Of a stretch of DNA of 64,000 bases, positions 26,156-37,120 are shown piece after piece. The translations under genes were made by a program, and so were the position numbers. The notes beneath the pieces are model-generated. The model was given only the letters and a program-made list of their open reading frames with translations. It was not told the origin of the DNA and ran no database searches. The stretch is taken from contig VXBM01000269.1 of NCBI GenBank assembly GCA_013400155.1, positions 537,403 through 601,402 on the forward strand, in the 5' to 3' direction. Numbering within the stretch: position 1 is the first letter of the stretch; each line of letters starts with the position of its first letter. This stretch comes from Helopsaltes ochotensis (lineage: Eukaryota; Chordata; Aves; Passeriformes; Locustellidae).

Positions 26156-26307
26156 ATTTTTGGTTTGTTTCATTTGTTTTGGTTTTTTTGGTTTTTTTTT
26201 GTTTGTTTGTTTGGGGTTTTTTGTTGTTGGTTTTTTTGTTGTTGTTTTTTGTTTGGTGTTTTTTGTTTGGTTTTTTTTGTTTTTTGTGGGTTTTTTGGGT
26301 TTTTTTC
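26156..26307. repeat. T/G-rich low-complexity tract
   Basis: About 150 bp made only of T and G apart from a few C and A bases at the left end. It consists of irregular GTTT, GTTG and T(5-10)G units with several GGG or GGGG runs. The minus strand reads as a Lys/Asn/Thr/Gln-rich open frame purely because of the repeat. This is not a gene. Confidence 0.9.
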
Positions 26308-26339
26308 CCCTGGCTTTCTCTCAATGTTATGGTGCACAC

Positions 26340-26448
26340 TTTTGAAACTGAGACTGGCTGAAGTGATTTCCCTGAAGTCAGACAGAGGCTGGGATCTGGA
26401 AAAAGAAATTGTAATTTGGGTCTCCTGGCACTGGTTTGATATTTTGTC
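26340..26448 (-). repeat. MIR-like ancient SINE relic
   Basis: The plus strand reads 'GAAACTGAGACTGGCTGAAG', 'TGATTTCCCTGAAGTCAGAC', 'AGAGGCTGGGATCTGG' and, further right, 'GGTCTCCTGGCACTGG'. This is the order of the reverse complement of a MIR core (gaaactgag ... gtgacttgcccaaggtcacac ... gagctgggat ... ggtctcctgactcccag). The tail end on the left merges with the T/G tract. Minus orientation. Confidence 0.55.
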
Positions 26449-29400
26449 CCTAGGGATATGCATTTTACACGAGTGGTGTGTGGCCAGTGTTTCCAGCTTG
26501 CTCCTGTATTTGATTTTATAGTCACAGTAGTGAGTATTGCTCATCTTGGTTCCTGCTAGACCATTTATGGTATTAAAATCTGTGTGCTGTGTTCTCCTCA
26601 GGTTGAACTCAATGGTTGGTTTATAACAATCTACTGTTTATGACTCATGTAATATTGCAGTTTTTAAACAGTTTTTCATACTCCTTTGTCCTTTATTCAA
26701 AATCACTGCAAGGACTGAGTGGTCCTAACTGAGCAAGTATATTGCAACAAAGAAGTAGCTTGCAAAACATTAAAGAAAAGATGTATGCGGAAAAAGGAAA
26801 AGGTGTTTGTTAAACTGTTCCTCGTGATTTAGGAAAAGGAGAAATTCTTCAACTGTATAAAATTTCTTTTTTAAAGGATGGCATTTTCCCTCTCATAATG
26901 CTTTAGTCCTGTGACTTGTAAAAAGAAAAGATAAAAGTACTGCTGCTATAGTTCTGTAGTCTTGTACACTGTTGGCCAGATCCAGAAATTACACAAATGT
27001 TGGTAATAATGACTAGTAATCTGTAATACGGAGGAGGGTCTGTCTTCCTTTCACCGTAGCAATCTAAAACCACAGGCATTTAATACATTTTTGTTGTCAA
27101 ATTAATAAAAAAACAATGATAACTCACCATGAGAAGTCATAGAATTGGAGAATGAGATGAAATATATCATTGATATGGCTGTGACCAGATTGTTTAGAGG
27201 CCGAGGAAATCTACACTGAGAGGCAGTGAAAATAGACAGTGAAGATTATTTTGAATTTGGCTTTTCACTGGCATTATTGACTTGCTCTTTGTGTGTCTTT
27301 GCTGTTAAAACCTTAAGCATCTAATCTTGTGTTAAGTTTACATTTCTAAATCAATACTAGAAAAGGAAACTTTTGTTTGCAGAGTTTTTTCTATCTCTGA
27401 CGCAACAAATGAAAACTAATAATGAGGAAGTCCTAATTTCCATCTGCATTTCTACCATGCATTATGAAATGACTTGAAACTATAGATAGATGTTATTGGT
27501 TGCTCAGTCATTCGTGTCTTCTGGTGTGAGTTGCTGTTATTACTACTTTTAAGAATATGTTAGATGGGTGACTGGGGCCTGTTGCTGTTCATACCTCTCT
27601 TTGCACCAAGGGGATTGTTGAGCACCTCCCAAAGCAATAAAATGTGACTTCTGAGCCCGTGGAACTGTGGTGCAGACCGTGAATTGGTGTAATGACAGTG
27701 CAGCAGTAAAAAATAGGTGAACTAGAGGGGTCCTTTCTGCAAGATCACAGGAGGCCTGGGGATGAACATAATGACCTGGGGATGTCTTTTCTAGCTTTGA
27801 GTATCTCAATAGCTGATTTCTTTACAATCCAAGTCTATTGTCTTAATGTTCTTTCTCAATTGTGTATGCACAATTGTGTGTGTTAACCTTCAGGAAGAAA
27901 TGAAATTCAGAATAATATACACACAGGAAAGATTTGATCTCTGTCTCTGCTGAAGTGTCTTTTCACTCCTACCAATAGAAACTTGGTTGAGGTTATTTTG
28001 GAAAATGTAATATAAAATACACACCTAGGTATGTGATACCATTCTAAATAGTCTTCAGTTTCTGTGTCCATTTCCTATTGGTTATTTGGGCATAAAAATG
28101 TTTGCTGTGTGTTGGCTCAGATGGGCTCTGCTGAAGTACAACAGGTATCTTTTTCAAGGCAACTGCTCTGTTAATATTAGGCAGGTTTTCCTGCAGACAT
28201 GGGAAATAGGGGACAGTACAGTTTTGTGTCTAATGTTGCTCAAATAGAGATGCTAAAAATGAATAGGAAGGGGGTGTCCTGATAAACTATCTGTAGATCA
28301 AAACCAGTGGTAGGTCATTTTGAGATAGGTAACAATCTGTGGCGGGCATTGTTTTAGTGGGGTGTAATGAGGAAGGTGGTAGTTCTGACAGGAAACTAGG
28401 ATCAATAAGGTGTGATTGAAGTAACTAAATTCCTTTAGAATTAGCCCTGAATGAGTCTTAGTGTGATTAATAAAGAAAAGAAGTCTTTATAAAAAGGTAT
28501 GTATTAATATTGTTAATGCATAAGATGCACTGAAAATTACTGATGTATTTGTAGAACTTGAGCATCTTCCTCAGTTGCATGCCAATACATGCTTCTGAAA
28601 TATATAATCAGTGAACTATTTCAGTGTGGTACCAGTCAGATTTGGCTGCAGGTGTGAATATCATCACCCTTCTGAAGCAAGTTGTCATTTGTTCAATTTA
28701 ACACAGGTATTTTCTGCTGAAGGGGAAATATCAGTGTGCTACCTGCTTGATGAGGATATTTAGATTCCACAGCTCTTTTAGTAAAGGTGGAATTTTTTTT
28801 TTTTTTTTGCATTCATTGAGAATGTGACCTGCTGAAATCTGTAATTGTTAGGCGTGTTGCTAACTGTCAGCTGTCACTCTGTTGTAGAAGCTTCATTGGC
28901 CCTGTATGTATAGAAGCCTTCTGGGATGAGCAGAACTGCTGTGTTGAAGTATTGCTAATAAAAATGTAAATAGCAAAAGACATTATCCAGGGAAATTCAG
29001 ATGTGCAGATCTACGTGGTAAACCTTTGTGAGGAGCAGCGGCAATAGAAATTTGGGTATCGAGACAAGGAATGTTGGCTTTTGACTCTTCAAAGTGTCAC
29101 AGATGGCAGGGAGGCAAATTAACAATTCTTTGAGAAAACATTTGTGTGTGTTACCAGGCTTTTGACAGATGGGTTTCTGCAGTAAGGCCTGCAAGCTATG
29201 GTTTCCACTGCTGCTGTTGACTTACAAATTCAGGGGAGTTAGCATTGGATCAATAGGGATTTTTGAAGCCTTCAAGGCTCGTACTGGGTGGTGAATGAGT
29301 GATATCCTTGGATGTTCAAGAGGTTACTTGGTAATAAATCAGGCAAAGATATGAATTTCTGCAACAATGATATGAAAGAATGAGATTTTTAACTTGAAAG

Positions 29401-30105
29401 ATGTTAATTTTTCTCTCTTCAGATTGAAGAGAGTTTAACTGAAATTCTAGTTGGGTAAGTTTGCTAACTGGATCAGCAGTTTCTGTGGTAGAACCTGACC
29501 ACTGGACATGCTGATTATAAAAGCATAGTTCTGTTATTCCTCCTGAGAACCTCAAACAAAATCCCTTTGTTGCAGTTTGGTGGCTGAGCCTGTCAGTGAT
29601 GTCCCTCTGGATCTGTGGGAGCAGCATCTCATGGATCTGCCCTGTATCCACTCTGTGACACAAATTTTGATCCACCTGAGCTCCTGGAGTGGGGAAGGAG
29701 CAAAGGCCTTAAGAAGACACAAATTACCACTGACTGGTTACAAAACAAATCAGAAGGGATCTAAATCTAAATATTTGATAAAAACTAGAGAGTCAGACCA
29801 GGGCAGGGTTGTTGCTGTATGCATGGATGCAAACCCGCTCATCTTGCAGGAAGTGAAGATAGGTGTATACTGATATTGTAATGTCTTAAGCCTCTTTCCT
29901 CAGATGTTTTCAAGTATCTTCTAAAGGAAGATATAGGGCTGGATTAAACTGACCTCAGATCTGCAACACATATTTAACAGAGGAAAAGGAGGTCTTAAAG
30001 AGAAATAAGAGTGTTTATCTGGATGGTTGTAGAAATTCTTGTCATTTTAGGTAAGAGCCGACATGCAGAAATCAAGAATTAGGAAGCAAGGAAAAGGCCT
30101 AGTGT
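26449..30105. other. Noncoding, nothing nameable
   Basis: Unique AT-rich DNA with a T run near 28793-28809 and the small palindrome at 27857-27876. The minus-strand 119-codon frame at 29316-29675 shows no family features. No gene or certain repeat is recognised. Confidence 0.45.
27857..27876. repeat. Perfect 8-bp inverted repeat
   Basis: CAATTGTG (27857-27864) and CACAATTG (27869-27876) are exact reverse complements around a 4-base TATG loop. No function is evident. Confidence 0.75.
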
Positions 30106-30107
30106 AA

Positions 30108-30303
30108 ACAGGCTTCACCCAGAGAGTGATTGAGCACTGGAACTGGCTCCTCACAGCAGTGGTCACTGACAGAGTTCAAGAAGTGTTTGGACAATACTTT
30201 TGGGTGCACTGAGGGAGTCTTGGGAGTGGTGCTGTGCAGGGCCAGGAGCTGGACTCAATGATCCTAGTGGGTCTCTTCCAACTCAGGATGTTCTATTATT
30301 GTA
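30108..30303 (+). mobile_element. CR1 LINE 3' end
   Basis: A plus-strand, 5'-truncated CR1 tail. Landmarks in order are 'GAGCACTGGAACTGGCTCC', 'TTCAAGAAGTGTTTGGACAA', 'GCCAGGAGCTGGACTCAATG', 'ATCCTAGTGGGTCTCTTCCA' and the terminal 'TTCTATTATTGT'. It is noncoding 3' UTR sequence only. The right end is sharp; the left end is approximate. Confidence 0.85.
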
Positions 30304-33300
30304 TAAGAAAAAACACTAGGATTTATTGGCATCAGAGATTGCAGTAAAAGGCATGTGTCACTTCAGGAGGCATGGAGAGGATTCCATGGTGGGGTATTTG
30401 GTGGGAATTTCATCTAGGATTAAAAGTAGTGGAGCAAATACAAGCCACCTGATAGGAGTTTCAGTGTGAAGAAAAAAGATTCTGAAAATCCTTTTAGAGG
30501 CAACAAGAGCAAATGGGGGGCACAGCAAAGTGGACAGTGTACCACCCTAGCTGTGCATGGTCTGTGGCAGGTACCACTGTACCCCTTTTCTAGATCACCT
30601 GTAAGTGGCCAGAACCTCTCACTTCTCATAAAAGTAATCAAACATTACCCTTTGAAAAATCTTCCTTAAAGTCTCAGTAGCACAAGATGGGAAGGCAGAT
30701 TTGTTGGAAAACAGTGATTTTGCACATTAGTGCATGGATTTGGTAGTCCCGAATGTCAAATTTTAACGGAAGCCTAGTTGCATCTGGACCACTATATAAA
30801 TCTGCTCCAAAATACAAATGCATTAATTCTAATCTTAACAAAAGCAGCAGCTGGAGATGGCATTAAGATCTTCAAGAAAAAAAAGCTTAAAGAATCGCTG
30901 TAGGTGAATTTTCATATTTTAAAATAATTGAATTTTTAAGTAAGTTTCCAAAGATTTGTAATTCTTATTGCACTGGATCATTCAGCAGAACTCTTAATGC
31001 CAGGGAAGAAATGCTTCACATTGGCAGGCTAAAGAAGAGAGGAGAAACTTAAAATTCCTTCAGACTAAGAAGAAAGACAACGCACTGCTGACAGGACTTT
31101 AGGAAATGTTAGGAGGAGCCTGTCAGGTGCATGGGTGAGAACATCTTCTGGGCATACTGATAGACAAGGCTAATAAAGCCAGGGCTCAAGAACATGAAAG
31201 AAGGAGTGTTTGGCAGGAAACCATAAGGAAAAAATTCATCTCTGTATTTAAAAATGAGTAGAACTGCAATTGAAAGGAAGTGGAAAAAAGGCTAGATGTG
31301 TGAAGAGCAGAACCAGAGTACTGATGCTATTAGCACAGGAAACCTCACAGGAGGTTGGTGAGCTGGGGTAAGACTCTGTCCCAGTTCCTAAATCTTATGT
31401 GAACATGGACAAGACAAATATGTGAACTTGAAAATTGGTTTATTTTCACTGCCACAACATCAGGTCTTCTTATTTCAGTTTTCAGCTGTCATATCCAAAC
31501 ATACATACAGCATTGAAATTGAGCATTTTTCTTTTATTGCATCTTTTCCTTGTTTAAGTAAGAACAGTTTGCTCTTGCTGAACAGATAAAGCTTGGAGAC
31601 CTTACATGGTAAAGCTGGCTTTTCAGCTCTTAGAGCGTTTCTATGGCTTTCTTTTCCTTGCAGATTTGTGGCATTATAAAATTTTACATTTGAGAAAATT
31701 TATTTGCTAACTGTAGTCTGCCCTACCTAGCTAATATTCTGTATTGGTTTTTTTGTCCCCTAAAATCTTTATGATCATTGATGCTGACAAATTTCTGGGA
31801 GATAAGGAGCCCCAAATGCTGCTTCACTTATATAAGCTCTAATTGGAGCAGCTGGCTATTTCTTGAGTTGCTTACAAAATATGTAATTGTAATTGTGGGT
31901 GAGGTTGGCTATTTGAAGGCTGTTTATCTGGCTTCCTGCTGGAGATCATAGCGTACTTCACTTCTTAGCCTGTGGGAGCAAAGCTAAGCAATGAGAGCTT
32001 TAGAAAATCCCACCCTACAATTACAACCAAAAATAATTTTCTAGCAAGTGGTTGTCTACTGCTTCCTTTTTTTTTAGAGCTGAGCCACCCACTGAGAGTT
32101 TGATTCTCTAGCACTCTGAAGAGGATTTGAAGGTGGGGGAATTCAACCTAAAAATTATTTAGAGGAGCTCTTCAGTGCCTCAACAAAGATACAATTGTAG
32201 GCCTCTCATTCCTGGACCTCTAGGACTAAGAAGTAAGTGTTGGATGCTTTGGAAAGGGAGTATTTGTGTCTAAATATGTGCCTGTGTGCTCTGCACATGT
32301 TCATAGAAACTTTGTCAATTTTTGCCCTCCTTGGGTTGATTTAGAAATGTGTGTGGAAGAATCTGGATTACTCTCTTTTCAGCATCCATATTACCTTATT
32401 TTTAAAGATGTAGTACCCAAAGGACTACAGTTCTTTAAGACTATTGTTAGCTGAATTGTTGAAAATCTATCAGTTACAATTGATAAAATAGTGAGAACTG
32501 TTGGTATTAGCAAATGAATCACTTTCATCAGAGCGTCAGAAAAGCTGTATTTTCAGAAGGAATCTGAGGAATCTGTTTTGTAAATAGAGCAGTAGATGTG
32601 GGACCCTGTTGTGCTCAGCACATACACCAGAGTCAGTCCCAATCAACTCCTCTAAAGTTACCAAATCCATGCTAACTTCATGGTGAGAGCAGAATATAAA
32701 CTGTGGTGTCCCCTGGTTTGGTGTCCCCTGGTTTACTTTACTCCTGGCTGGATTACCAAGGTTCAGCACTGAGGTTCTGCTGACACGTCACTCCCAGCAG
32801 CGCATCTCCCCTTGCTGTGCCCTGGCTGCAGCATTGCAGGAGGCTGCTGAAAATGTCACCTGGGAATGAGGTATCCAAGTCCTTGTGCGTGAAAGACAAC
32901 TGATTTTTGTCATCCTAGGAGACTGTGTCATTTGCTAGTTGCTTTTACTTTTCAGAGTCTATCTGAAAGTGTGCAGAAAAGGTTTTTTCTGTATTTGATA
33001 TAAACAATTTGGGAATACAGTCTTTTGGCTTTTCAGGGTGGGTATTGTTGGTCCTGCAGTGCAGGATGGGGTTGTCTGCAGTGCTCTGCTGCTGCTCTGC
33101 TGGAAAAGTAAATTGAAAACCAGAAACATGGCTGATCCTCTCTAAATTCTTCTACAATGACTTTGTATTCCCTCATTTGTTCTGAAGTGTGATTTTTACA
33201 TTTATTTTACTTTGAGCCTCCAGTGACACCTATCAAGCCTGATTATACAAAGGGTTTGCAGTCAGACACTACTCAAGAAGAGGGAAGGATATAAACATTA

Positions 33301-34227
33301 CTGCTTGCTTCATAAAGAAACGTATTAATCTCTCTCTGCCAGGCCTTTGTGAACTTTTGCAGTGGATAAATGATACTGTAACTCTTCAAGCATGGAGGGA
33401 AGGGAAAGCTGGTTACTTGACTTGTGCTGTCAGCTATCATTGGAAACATAAAGTCTGTGTTTCTACAACTGCTGACAGTTTGTAAAAGTAGTGAATAAAA
33501 ATATGCATTCTTAGTGAAATTGTGCTGCCTAACCAGAATATGTTGTCAGCCTGATATCCTATTTTTGGGTGAAATGTAATATATTTGATTGAATAATTCT
33601 ATTGTGAATTTAGTATTTCATCTTTCTGTTTGTATTTTCAAGGCTATAAATAAATTCATGAGATAATTTTGACATTATCTTACGATAAATATCTATGGTA
33701 ATTCCTGGATAAGAGAAAAGAATTAATTTGTTTTGTTTTGTTTAATCTATACGGACATATGTTCATTACTACAGTATTTTAGTCACATTATAAAAACTTA
33801 AAATTATACTCTTAAGACAATAATTTCAAGCTATGTCTTTTTTGGTAGTCAGTGATGCTGACTGGTGCTTTCAAAGATAGATTTTAAAAAGGATTCTATT
33901 ATTGTTTTCTCGAGGACACAAATAGGATAATAAATAAACCACAATAATGCAAAATCTAATTGATATTTCTGTGTAATTATAAAAAACACAAGTGGTTATT
34001 TGTCCTCTGTAATTTTCTGGCTGTATTTCCTGTAAATGCCAGCTCCACAATTTTTCTATATATTTTCATTTTGGTAGCTGAAGGAAAATGTCATTTCCCA
34101 GTAGACAGAATCAGAATTCTCTGTAAATAAAGTAAAATCAGAAATGTAAAATGTCAGCAACTGTTTTCATTTAAAGAAGACCATTTTCTTTGTGTGTTTG
34201 CATGCAGTGAATAGGGAAAAGAAGTTG

Positions 34228-34228
<1 letters not shown>
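30304..34228. other. Noncoding, nothing nameable
   Basis: Unique DNA. A purine-rich part at about 31000-31340 looks repeat-like to the eye but I cannot assign it. A 15-bp perfect tandem duplication lies at 32705-32734. A GC-richer patch lies at about 32770-32870. The region 33480-34020 is strongly AT-rich. Confidence 0.45.
32705..32734. repeat. 15-bp perfect tandem duplication
   Basis: GGTGTCCCCTGGTTT occurs twice head to tail at 32705-32719 and 32720-32734, with no mismatch. Confidence 0.9.
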
Positions 34229-34259
<31 letters not shown>

Positions 34260-34260
34260 N

Positions 34261-34292
<32 letters not shown>
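34229..34292. repeat. Poly-T run with an N
   Basis: Sixty-three T residues with one N at 34260, flanked by 'GAAGTTGC' and 'GTTCAGCAG'. It is similar in length to the poly-A at 24054-24119 but on the other strand. The N suggests an unresolved base call within a homopolymer, so the length is uncertain. No AATAAA is seen near it on the minus strand. Confidence 0.9.
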
Positions 34293-34293
<1 letters not shown>

Positions 34294-35079
34294 TTCAGCA
34301 GTATTGCCAATAAAGATGATATTTCAAGCAGCATTTTTAATTTGTTCTTCTCTAGGGGCTGACAATGAATTATTAACAGTTTTTAACAGCAATGCTGCCA
34401 GTTCAGTGTGTCTGTAATCTGAGGTTGAGTCCTTTCCTCCTTGAAGGAACAATACTTTGTTCTGTGTATTCAGTGCAATTTCAGCTGGAGTCAGATGACC
34501 TCTAAGAAATACCTGTAGTGGGCTGAGATGGTGTCACCCCTGAATTGTTCAACCCTTGCATTGGGGGTTTTGCCAGAAGACAGCTGAGGTAGCGAAACAA
34601 ATCATCCAAGTGCTTTTCAGCATCTTCGGTGCAAGTTAACTCCTCTCTCTGTTTAATCCAGGCTCACTAACTACCCAAGTCAAGCCATCCAAGTCTGTGC
34701 TGAAGAAGGGGCATCCTTATACAATCAATTCTGCAGTCAACAGCAGGACAGGTGGACTTCAGCCAAAGAATTACCTTATGCTTTGTAGAAACATGGAGCC
34801 ATTGGAGCTGCCAGGTTTCAGTTTTTTCTTGGTTTATTTTAATCATGGAGAAGAAAACTGGGGAGAGTGAGATTAGTACATGGGGCACCAGCTTAATTCC
34901 AAAACCTCCATAGCTGTCTTTGATTTACCTTCCTAACCTCCATCTTAGTCTTGCCTTGTGGAGGGAGCCTGTCCTTTGGAGAGCACATTTCCTTCCATCT
35001 GGGATGTGATGAGCCCAGTGTGAGTCTTTTCACTCACTACAGAAAGACCACAAACCGTGTCATACACATAGGTTTAGAA
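34293..35079. other. Noncoding, nothing nameable
   Basis: Unique sequence. The 73-codon minus frame at 34667-34888 has no family features. This part leads into the CpG cluster that follows. Confidence 0.45.
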
Positions 35080-35350
35080 TTACCCTCGGATGTCTGCAGC
35101 TGGGAGGGATGGATTTGGTGTTAACGCCTCAAACTCCCGATCACGTATCGCGTCTGACGAAGTGAGTTACCTTTAACAGCCCCTCGCTGTGCATTAAGCT
35201 GTCGTGCATTCATTTGTGTTTACTGTGGTCTAAGACTGCATGCACTGATGGTTGCCATGGGCCAGGTAATACGTGAATAAACGATAATAACTGGATTTGG
35301 AATCTAATCCCTGGCCGAATGTGTGCATGGACTATCGTTGTTATTGAACT
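35080..35350. promoter_or_regulatory. CpG cluster, candidate regulatory element
   Basis: About 13 CpG dinucleotides fall within some 270 bp, five of them in 27 bp around 35136-35162 (CCCGATCACGTATCGCG and GACGAAG), whereas neighbouring kilobases have very few. The segment contains a homeodomain-type TAATCCC, an ACGATAATAAC motif and a partly related ATCGTTGTTATT about 60 bp later. There is no open frame or splice structure. CpG retention without GC richness is typical of conserved, unmethylated or recently inserted DNA. The regulatory reading is inference only. Confidence 0.3.
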
Positions 35351-36357
35351 TCTTTATTAGAGTTATTTGTGTGCTAAGAAACCAACATTAATAGATGGGA
35401 ATCTAAGGTAGATATGTGTGATCCGCTTAGTTTAATATCCTGTCTCAGAGGGAAATTTGTTTAGGATAATAAATCTTGTAACAAGGATTGAAGAGGAAAG
35501 AGTTAATGTTTCCTTTTTTTAAAGTATACCACTACTCACTTTTGTAGAATGACTCTTCTGTCATGAGACAGAGAGCTAAAGTTCCCTCTCAATATAACTC
35601 ATTATTTTTGATACATTAATTATGAATCTTCTTGTTTATTTCCCTTCTGGGATAAACACTATCAATGTTTTCAAATCCAACTTCAAAGGAAGAAGCTCTG
35701 TTTACAAAGAATTCCCAAAAATATGGCTAATCTTAAAAGTATATTCCAAATACAAACTCTTTGTTCTCATAGTAATGTTGTATTTATTAAAGCAGCATAG
35801 AAAAGGGTGGAGTCAGAAAATAATGCCCTCTCTGTCCATTGACCTGACACTATTACCTTTACACTGAAGATAGCTGGAGTTAGTATGAGAAAATCTGTAT
35901 TTTTATGTTTTGGAGGATAGGGACAGTACAACATATTTGTTATAAAATCTACAAGTTGTATATTTGAGGTTTTGAATGAAAGTGCTGCCCAATTCCACAG
36001 CAGTGCGTTAGAAATGGGTAACAAAGGGAAGCCTAAACCAGGCAGTGCAGTCACTGGAGGAACAAAGATAATCTACATATTTATGTGAGTAAATAAGAAC
36101 AACTACTTCTCTTTGCTGTCTCAGTTGCTTCTTCCAATTATAGCATCCCTTTTTCTGTCTTAATGTTTTTCTTAATTAATACTGCTGAAGTCATACTCAT
36201 CTATGTTGTCTAGACATTTTTTATATGTAAACATATCAATTATTAAAAAATTATGTTCCTTATGACCCCAGTGTACTCTGAAACGGCCTGAATATCCCAA
36301 GCATTTTTTGCCTGAGGCTGTATTTTGTGTACTGAAGACCTGTAAGGTAGATATGGG
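35351..36357. other. Noncoding, nothing nameable
   Basis: AT-rich unique DNA. Overlapping 81- and 95-codon frames on opposite strands (35622-35867 and 35767-36054) show no recognisable features. Confidence 0.45.
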
Positions 36358-36961
36358 TTTAGGCATTGGAATGAGCTGCCCAGGGAGATGGTGATGTTCA
36401 GGAAACTTCCCTATCCAGCCATCCAGGAGCCCCTCTGGCAGTCAGATCCGCACCCCCTGAGCTGGGACCGAGGCCACTCCACAGCTGCAGCCCCCCACTC
36501 AGCCAGCCAGAGCAGGATTCCCAGAGCACAGTCTCAGATGTCCCAGTTGTTAAAATAATTTAATCTTGGTGCAATGACAAAATAATAGCTTGAGCTGGGG
36601 CCTCCAAGCGAGGACCTGGAACAAAGACCTCTCACAGTCTAAGCACAAAATGTCTGTGAGTCCTTGGCTCCTGTCCCAAGTGTCCAGCCCTGGCTGGTGC
36701 CACAGGTCCCCGGGCCCTTTGCTTTGCAGAGGGTGGCATTTCCTGGCCTCCACCCTGGGGCTCAACCTGCAGCTCACCCTGCAGCTGCTCACCAACCTGC
36801 CTTCACTGCATGTGTTCCTCAGCACTGGAATCACCATCCCTGGAGCTGCTCAAGAAGGAACTGGATGTGACTGTGCCATGACCTAGTTTAAAAGGTGCTG
36901 GTCAGTCAAAGGTTGTACTCAGTTCTCTTGGAGGTCTTTTCCCACCTTAATGGTTCTGTGA
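36358..36961 (+). mobile_element. CR1 LINE 3' end, split by an insertion
   Basis: The left part (36358-36394) reads 'GGAATGAGCTGCCCAGGGAG' and 'ATGGTGA', the usual CR1 'ctggaacaggctgcccagggaggtggtgga'. The right part (36825-36961) continues with 'ATCACCATCCCTGGAGCTG', then 'CTCAAGAAGGAACTGGATGT', 'GACCTAGTTTAAAAGG', 'GGAGGTCTTTTCCCACCTTA' and 'ATGGTTCTGTG'. These two pieces are contiguous in intact CR1 copies, so the 430 bp between them is a later insertion. The element is 5'-truncated and noncoding. Confidence 0.8.
36395..36824 (-). mobile_element. Solo LTR-like insertion (430 bp) in CR1
   Basis: The segment has the TG...CA ends of an LTR in both readings, is markedly GC-richer than its surroundings and exactly interrupts a CR1. 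On the minus strand it contains 'GCACCAAGATTAAATTATTTT', a polyadenylation-like signal (ATTAAA near 36560) followed by about 160 bp that would be U5. The 6 bases before it (TGGTGA) and after it (CTGGAA) are similar but not identical, as for a decayed 6-bp target duplication, which would favour an ERVK-type origin. No coding part of a retrovirus is present. The 95- to 98-codon frames in it are chance. Confidence 0.6.
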
Positions 36962-36979
36962 CACCATGAATTGAAAGAC

Positions 36980-37048
36980 TGGAGTTAGAACCCAAGTTTT
37001 CTATGTGATGAATAGTGATAGCTACGTGACCTTGACTGCAGCTGAAGG
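36980..37048 (+). repeat. MIR-like ancient SINE relic
   Basis: The plus strand reads 'GACTGGAGTTAGAACCCAAG', 'TTTTCT' and then 'ATAGCTACGTGACCTTGACT', close in order to the MIR head and core (ggagtcaggagaacctgggttct ... tagctgtgtgaccttgggc). Truncated on the right by the microsatellite. Short, so only moderately supported. Confidence 0.4.
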
Positions 37049-37120
37049 CGTGTATGTATGTGTGTCTATATATAACTGTGTGTGTGCGTGTCTGTGTGTG
37101 TGTGTATATATACATGTATA
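37049..37120. repeat. TG/TA compound microsatellite
   Basis: Alternating (TG)n, TATG and (TA)n units with a few interruptions. It has alternating purine-pyrimidine character throughout. Confidence 0.9.

Noticed and set aside
26079..26544. Minus-strand frames of 124 and 148 codons rich in Lys, Asn, Thr and Gln
   Set aside because: They translate the complement of the T/G low-complexity tract; composition is set by the repeat.
27138..27195. Possible minus-strand CR1 tail (GTCATAGAATTGGAGAA)
   Set aside because: Match limited to the first dozen bases; no continuation into CR1 3' UTR.
31000..31340. Purine-rich stretch resembling old LINE or ERV coding sequence
   Set aside because: I cannot align it to any element by eye and all frames are broken.
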